Below, one piece after another: positions 59,929 through 64,000 of a stretch of DNA of 64,000 nt. The notes below the pieces were generated by a model. It made no database searches. It saw only the letters and a program-made list of their open reading frames with translations, and was not told the origin of the DNA. Position numbers and translations under genes: made by a program. The stretch covers positions 1 to 64,000 of the forward strand of contig JARBTX010000003.1 of assembly GCA_029239975.1 (NCBI GenBank). Direction: 5' to 3'. Positions within the stretch are counted from its first letter, which is position 1; each line of letters begins with the position of its first letter. The stretch comes from Anaerocolumna sp. (GTDB lineage Bacteria > Bacillota > Clostridia > Lachnospirales > Lachnospiraceae).

Positions 59929-59966
59929 ATAAGTTATGAAATCACAGCTTTATAGGAGGAATTGCC

Positions 59967-61679
59967 ATGGATCAAGAGGGCATAAAGTTAGAAGATAATA
60001 ATGAGTTGGTTACAGAATCCGAAAAGGAGACAGTTTCCAAAAATTTTATAGAACTAATTATTGATAAAGATATAGCTGAAGGAAAATGTTCAACCGTTAT
60101 CACTAGATTTCCACCTGAACCAAATGGTTATTTACACATTGGACATGCTAAATCTATTTTATTAAACAATGGATTAGCGAATAAGTATGGTGGTAAATTT
60201 AATTTAAGATTTGATGACACGAATCCTACAAAAGAAAAAACAGAGTTTGTTCAATCTATTATTGAAGATGTGAAATGGTTAGGTGGAGATTTTGAAGATA
60301 GATTGTTTTTTGCATCCGATTATTTTGAGCAAATGTATGAAGGCGCAATTAAGTTAATTAAAAAAGGTAAAGCTTATGTTTGTGAGCTTACACCAGATGA
60401 AATACGTGAATATCGTGGTACTTTAACAGAACCAGGTAAAAATAGTCCATACAGAGATAGATCCATTGAAGAGAATTTAGCGTTATTTGAAGGAATGAAG
60501 AATGGAGAATATCCAGACGGCTCCAAAGTATTAAGAGCAAAGATTGATATGGCATCACCTAATATTAATATGCGTGATCCAATTATATACCGTATCGCAA
60601 GAATGACCCATCACAACACCGGAGATAAGTGGTGTATATATCCAATGTATGACTTCGCACATCCAATTGAAGATGCCATCGAGGGAATTTCACACTCTAT
60701 ATGTACTCTAGAATTTGAAGATCATAGACCACTTTATGATTGGGTAGTAACAGAATTAGAATATGTAAATCCGCCAAAGCAAATTGAATTCGCTAAAATG
60801 TATTTAACCAATGTAATAACTGGTAAAAGATATATTAAAAAATTAGTGGAAGATGGTATTGTTGATGGATGGGATGACCCAAGATTAGTATCCATCAGTG
60901 CATTAAGAAGAAGAGGGTTTACACCAGAATCAATAAAGTTATTTATGGAACTTTGTGGAGTATCAAAAAGTCAAAGTTCTGTTGATTATGCAATGCTTGA
61001 ATACTGTATTAGAGAAGATCTAAAACTGAAAAAAGATAGAATTATGGCAGTTTTAGACCCTATTAAATTAGTAATTACTAATTACCCTGAAGATCTGGTT
61101 GAATATCTTCCAGTACCTAATAACCAAGAAAATGAAGAATTAGGACAAAGAACGGTTCCATTTAGCCGTGAACTATATATTGATCGTGAAGACTTCATGA
61201 TCGAACCAGCTAAAAAGTATTTTCGTTTATATCCAGGAAATGAAGTACGTTTAATGCATGCATACTTTGTAACTTGTACAGATTATATTACAGATGAAAC
61301 TGGTAAAGTAACAGAAGTTCATTGTACTTATGACCCTGAGACCAAGAGTGGTTCTGGTTTTACAGGACGTAAAGTAAAAGGTACAATTCATTGGGTAGCA
61401 GCTTCTACGGCTGTAAAAGCAGAAGTTCGTTTATATGAGAATATTGTTGATGAAGAAAAAGGTGTATACAATGAAGATGGAAGTTTAAATCTTAATCCAA
61501 ATTCAGTCACCATTTTAAAGGAGTGTTATATTGAACCAAGCGTTGCAGATGCTAAAGCATACGACAGCTATCAATTTTTAAGACATGGATATTTTTGTGT
61601 TGATTCAAAAGATTCCACTCCAGAGAACATTGTATTTAACCGAATTGTATCTTTAAAGAGCTCATACAAGCCTGAATAG
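59967..61679 (+). CDS. glnS: Glutaminyl-tRNA synthetase
   Basis: A protein of 570 residues. The HIGH motif is [16 protein letters not shown] (near residue 47) and the family motif [17 protein letters not shown] follows. The KMSKS site reads [12 protein letters not shown] (near 286). The GlnRS-specific beta-barrel anticodon-binding domain covers 340-570. It charges tRNA(Gln) directly, so the organism does not depend only on the GatCAB route. AGGAGG precedes the ATG. The DUF2225 gene follows 13 bases later and is co-transcribed. Confidence 0.95.
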   Translation: MDQEGIKLEDNNELVTESEKETVSKNFIELIIDKDIAEGKCSTVITRFPPEPNGYLHIGHAKSILLNNGLANKYGGKFNLRFDDTNPTKEKTEFVQSIIEDVKWLGGDFEDRLFFASDYFEQMYEGAIKLIKKGKAYVCELTPDEIREYRGTLTEPGKNSPYRDRSIEENLALFEGMKNGEYPDGSKVLRAKIDMASPNINMRDPIIYRIARMTHHNTGDKWCIYPMYDFAHPIEDAIEGISHSICTLEFEDHRPLYDWVVTELEYVNPPKQIEFAKMYLTNVITGKRYIKKLVEDGIVDGWDDPRLVSISALRRRGFTPESIKLFMELCGVSKSQSSVDYAMLEYCIREDLKLKKDRIMAVLDPIKLVITNYPEDLVEYLPVPNNQENEELGQRTVPFSRELYIDREDFMIEPAKKYFRLYPGNEVRLMHAYFVTCTDYITDETGKVTEVHCTYDPETKSGSGFTGRKVKGTIHWVAASTAVKAEVRLYENIVDEEKGVYNEDGSLNLNPNSVTILKECYIEPSVADAKAYDSYQFLRHGYFCVDSKDSTPENIVFNRIVSLKSSYKPE

Positions 61680-61692
61680 AGGAGGAAAAAGA

Positions 61693-62544
61693 ATGGCTAA
61701 TTTATTTTCAGGGTTGGAAGCTTTTGGTCTTGGTAAAATGTCAAACTTAGATGTTTATGCAAAAGATGAGAAAGAAAAGAAAAAATCATCTGAAGACGGG
61801 GACGCAGCTTCTGATAAAACCAAAGTAGTAGAAACCGATATTATATTTGATAAAAGTTATACTTGTCCTGTATGTGATAAAGAGTTTAAATCTAAAACAG
61901 TAAAAACAGGAAAAGTAAAACTGATTTCCGCAGATACTGATTTAAGACCTAAGTATCAGTTTGTTGATTCTTTAAAATATGATGCAGTAGTTTGCCCACA
62001 TTGTGGGTATGCAGCATTAAATCGATTCTTTAATTATATGACATCAGTACAAGCGAGATTAATTAAAGAACATATTTCTTCTTCTTTTAAAGGAATTAAT
62101 GCCGAAAGTGATATTTATACTTACGATGATGCTATTACTAGACATAAACTAGCCTTAGTAAATACAATTGTTAAAAAAAGTAAGATAAGTGAGCGTGCAT
62201 ATACATGTTTAAAAACAGCATGGTTAATTCGTGGAAAAGTAGAAGCTCTTGTATCAGAAGGTTCTGAAAAATTAGATAAAGATATGATAAAACAACTTCA
62301 AGCGGAAGAATTAGAATTTATAACCAATGCATACGAGGGTTTTGTTGAAGCTTTTTCAAAGGAAATGTTCCCTATGTGTGGTATGGATGAGCATACCATG
62401 ACTTATTTGGTGGCGGATTTAGCTAGAAGATTAGGAAAACATGACGAAGCTAGTAGATGGATATCTAAAGTATTAATTGCAAGAGATGCAAATGAGCGAA
62501 TTAAAGCAAAAGCAAGAGAACTAAAGGAAATGTTAAAGAATTAA
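61693..62544 (+). CDS. DUF2225 protein
   Basis: A protein of 283 residues. After a charged low-complexity start (25-50) comes the DUF2225 region: a first CPVCDKEF pair (near residue 58), then a conserved DTDLRPKYQFVD segment and a second CPHCGYAA pair (near residue 97), which together form a zinc site. The rest is helical and TPR-like (140-283). DUF2225 proteins are common in Firmicutes and have no proven function. GAGGAGG precedes the ATG. It forms an operon with glnS that ends at the terminator at 62632. Confidence 0.85.
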   Translation: MANLFSGLEAFGLGKMSNLDVYAKDEKEKKKSSEDGDAASDKTKVVETDIIFDKSYTCPVCDKEFKSKTVKTGKVKLISADTDLRPKYQFVDSLKYDAVVCPHCGYAALNRFFNYMTSVQARLIKEHISSSFKGINAESDIYTYDDAITRHKLALVNTIVKKSKISERAYTCLKTAWLIRGKVEALVSEGSEKLDKDMIKQLQAEELEFITNAYEGFVEAFSKEMFPMCGMDEHTMTYLVADLARRLGKHDEASRWISKVLIARDANERIKAKARELKEMLKN

Positions 62545-62631
62545 AAGATTGAAAGATTACAATGTATTACAATATTTTACAACTTAAATTACAAACATGA
62601 GTAATCTTATAAGCAATATTATTAAAATATA

Positions 62632-62684
62632 AAAGGAGCTGAATGCCAACAGTTGATACAATGTTGGTAATCAGCTCCTTTTAT
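62632..62684 (+). terminator. Terminator of glnS-DUF2225
   Basis: AAAAGGAGCTGA...TGCCAACA pairs with TGTTGGTA...TCAGCTCCTTTT in a stem of about 20 bp with one internal mismatch, followed by a T-rich stretch. Confidence 0.75.
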
Positions 62685-62696
62685 GCTTTATTATAT

Positions 62697-62850
62697 ATAG
62701 GTAATTGCGAAACATTGAAGATGTACTTATTGATTATACAATATATACAATTTTATAGCTGAATCTTGCCCCTTAGGGCAACTGAAGCTAGAAAATTCGT
62801 ATATATTGTATAATCAGTTCAATAAACAATATAGTTTCGCAATTACCTAT
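62697..62850. mobile_element. 154-bp hairpin element, family A (copy 2)
   Basis: The ends ATAGGTAATTGCGAAAC (62697) and GTTTCGCAATTACCTAT (to 62850) are perfect 17-base inverted repeats. A second inner pair (TGATTATACAATATATAC / GTATATATTGTATAATCA) and a small central hairpin (GCCCCTTAGGGC) extend the fold. It has no gene. The same ends border the 52-bp hairpin at 48160, so this is a multi-copy miniature element. Confidence 0.7.
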
Positions 62851-62928
62851 TTATTATATATATTATCCAGTAATTATTTGTCCTAAATTTATTTGTAGAT
62901 TATTTCAATCATCTAGTTGACTACTAAT

Positions 62929-63666
62929 TTAATTTTGCTGACTATTTAAATGATCTAGTGAACTATTGGTTTTAATCATGGCTCTAGGAAGAGCGTCTTT
63001 CGCGTTTTTCCAAGGTTCATTAACATAACGATAATCAAACTTATCAATAAACCAGCTTAAATCATCTCTGACACGTTTCATATTATTTATATAAATAGTA
63101 TTTAAATCTTTTATAAATTCTTGTAATCTTTCACCTTGAAGGTATTTTGAAGCTTCATCATGTAGAAGTCCATAATGTGATGTACAAAATCCATTGGAAC
63201 TATTAAATTTATTACGAAAGTCTGCATCATTTTGATAGAGTGAGAATAAGGTTACGATATAACGATCAAATGTATTATCTATCTTTTCACATATAAAACA
63301 AGATTTATCTAAATGATCTATATATGTTTTGACACCGGTTGCTTCTGTTTTCTTTTTAAATAGAGACGGAGAAGATAGTTTGGAAGTAGCGGATATCTTT
63401 TCTAAGTCTTTAATCGTTTTATCCATATGAGTTTTGAGCATAAGGGCTAGTCCTAAACGATTTTGATTTTCGTATAGTTTATTAACATGATAGCTGCAAA
63501 AACCAATTTTATCAGTTTCAGCTCGAATATCATCTTCCATATAACTTGGTCCCATTGTAAAATCTATGGCGTTAATCTCTAATGTTTTTCTCATGAAACA
63601 TATGGGGCATTCACATTGCTCATTGAATGCATCATTTACTGGTATGGTGTATAGCTTTTCTTTCAA
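62929..63666 (-). CDS. DUF6062-type protein
   Basis: A protein of 245 residues with three Cys pairs (CECPICFMR near residue 18, GFCSYHVNKLY near 53, SCFICEKID near 123) and GFCTSHYGLLHDEA near 160, a pattern of repeated Cys/His motifs that I associate with DUF6062. The rest is helical. Metal binding is likely; function unknown. AAGGCAGGGAA lies upstream of the ATG (minus strand). It is transcribed away from the CIRCE promoter and is convergent with the glnS operon. Confidence 0.7.
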   Translation of the reverse strand: MKEKLYTIPVNDAFNEQCECPICFMRKTLEINAIDFTMGPSYMEDDIRAETDKIGFCSYHVNKLYENQNRLGLALMLKTHMDKTIKDLEKISATSKLSSPSLFKKKTEATGVKTYIDHLDKSCFICEKIDNTFDRYIVTLFSLYQNDADFRNKFNSSNGFCTSHYGLLHDEASKYLQGERLQEFIKDLNTIYINNMKRVRDDLSWFIDKFDYRYVNEPWKNAKDALPRAMIKTNSSLDHLNSQQN

Positions 63667-63921
63667 CGGATTTTCCCTGCCTTTTCTTTTCTTGTAATTA
63701 TATCATAGCTTAGATAATCTAGCAAACAGGGTTTTGCCAGTCATATTAGAGCTGTAATTTTTATATGACTTCGTATGAAAATATAAATAATGGGAATGTT
63801 TAAATTAGTTGGTTATTTTAATGAAATAATAAAAAAGTGAGAAAAAAAGAGAATAAGTGAGTATATGAGAGTATAAATTTTAAATAAGGCAATATAACAT
63901 ATTTTTAAAACAGAAATAAAT

Positions 63922-63950
63922 TTGCTTTTAATATGCAAATTTACTAATAT
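63922..63950 (+). promoter_or_regulatory. Sigma-A promoter overlapping CIRCE control
   Basis: TTGCTT (63922-63927), 17-bp spacer, TAATAT (63945-63950). Transcription would start near 63957, six bases before the CIRCE element. The rest of 63667-63921 is AT-rich with no gene. Confidence 0.75.
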
Positions 63951-63962
63951 ATAGATTATCAG

Positions 63963-63989
63963 TTAGCACTCAATTGAAGCGAGTGCTAA
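63963..63989 (+). promoter_or_regulatory. CIRCE element (HrcA operator)
   Basis: TTAGCACTC, a 9-base spacer, then GAGTGCTAA: a perfect match to the CIRCE consensus. HrcA binds it to repress chaperone genes, most often groES-groEL or hrcA-grpE-dnaK. The controlled gene starts beyond the window; groES is the likeliest. Confidence 0.95.
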
Positions 63990-64000
63990 TAATTTAAAAT

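Noticed and set aside
1-64000. tRNA or rRNA genes
   Set aside because: I saw no T-arm words with matching acceptor stems and no rRNA-like sequence; a covariance-model scan would settle this.

Overview
The window is low-GC Firmicute DNA with strong AGGAGG-type ribosome sites, sigma-A promoters and T-tailed terminators. The gene set (CdaA/CdaR, HPr, glutaminyl-tRNA synthetase, DUF2225 and DUF6062 proteins, a GH113-like enzyme, a GHKL/LytTR two-component pair, a CIRCE element) points to Clostridia, most likely Lachnospiraceae. By recollection it resembles Lachnoclostridium (Clostridium) phytofermentans; this is an inference and was not searched.

Accessory left third (1-24.5 kb). Positions 1-5969 hold the core of a DISARM anti-phage system: drmA, drmB and drmC, preceded by the 3' end of another gene that runs off the window. 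Next come three small genes of unknown role (6.2-8.3 kb). A sugar-catabolism unit follows (8.5-13.8 kb): a LacI-type regulator fused to a ribokinase-like domain, a divergent ribokinase, and an ADP-ribosylglycohydrolase-family enzyme. From 14.3 to 20.7 kb is a run of poorly known genes: an Imm-5-like/HTH fusion, a soluble protein with MotA-like and FliG-like segments plus a small partner, an RNase J-like beta-CASP protein and a PD-(D/E)XK-like nuclease. At 21.0-24.5 kb an AgrC/AgrA-like two-component pair diverges from two genes, with a LytTR-type direct repeat between them; this block looks more GC-rich than its surroundings.

Core-like right part (24.8-64 kb). Two membrane proteins lead into cdaA-cdaR (c-di-AMP synthesis) and an HPr gene. 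Then come a GH113-like glycosidase, leuA, and a teichoic-acid-like surface polymer cluster (32.4-43.5 kb: three CDP-glycerol transferase family enzymes, TagG/TagH-like exporter, TagD, a WsaF-like glycosyltransferase, an LCP ligase and an initiating sugar-phosphate transferase). Next are an HtrA protease, a ClpX-type ATPase, a TIM-barrel protein, a complete branched-chain amino acid ABC transporter (livJHMGF), a cytidylate kinase-like protein, two small genes, two aminotransferases including hisC, a SleB-like hydrolase, glnS, a DUF2225 protein and a DUF6062 protein. The window ends with a sigma-A promoter and a perfect CIRCE operator, presumably in front of groES just outside.

Small mobile or structural repeats are scattered through the window: a 272-bp near-perfect palindrome at 55.5 kb, two hairpin elements sharing the same terminal repeats (48.16 and 62.7 kb), a related hairpin pair (13.88 and 24.57 kb), a repeat between livJ and livH, and an 18-bp tandem array behind hisC. 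The least explained material is the 14.3-20.7 kb block, especially the MotA/FliG-like protein, and the LacI-ribokinase fusion.
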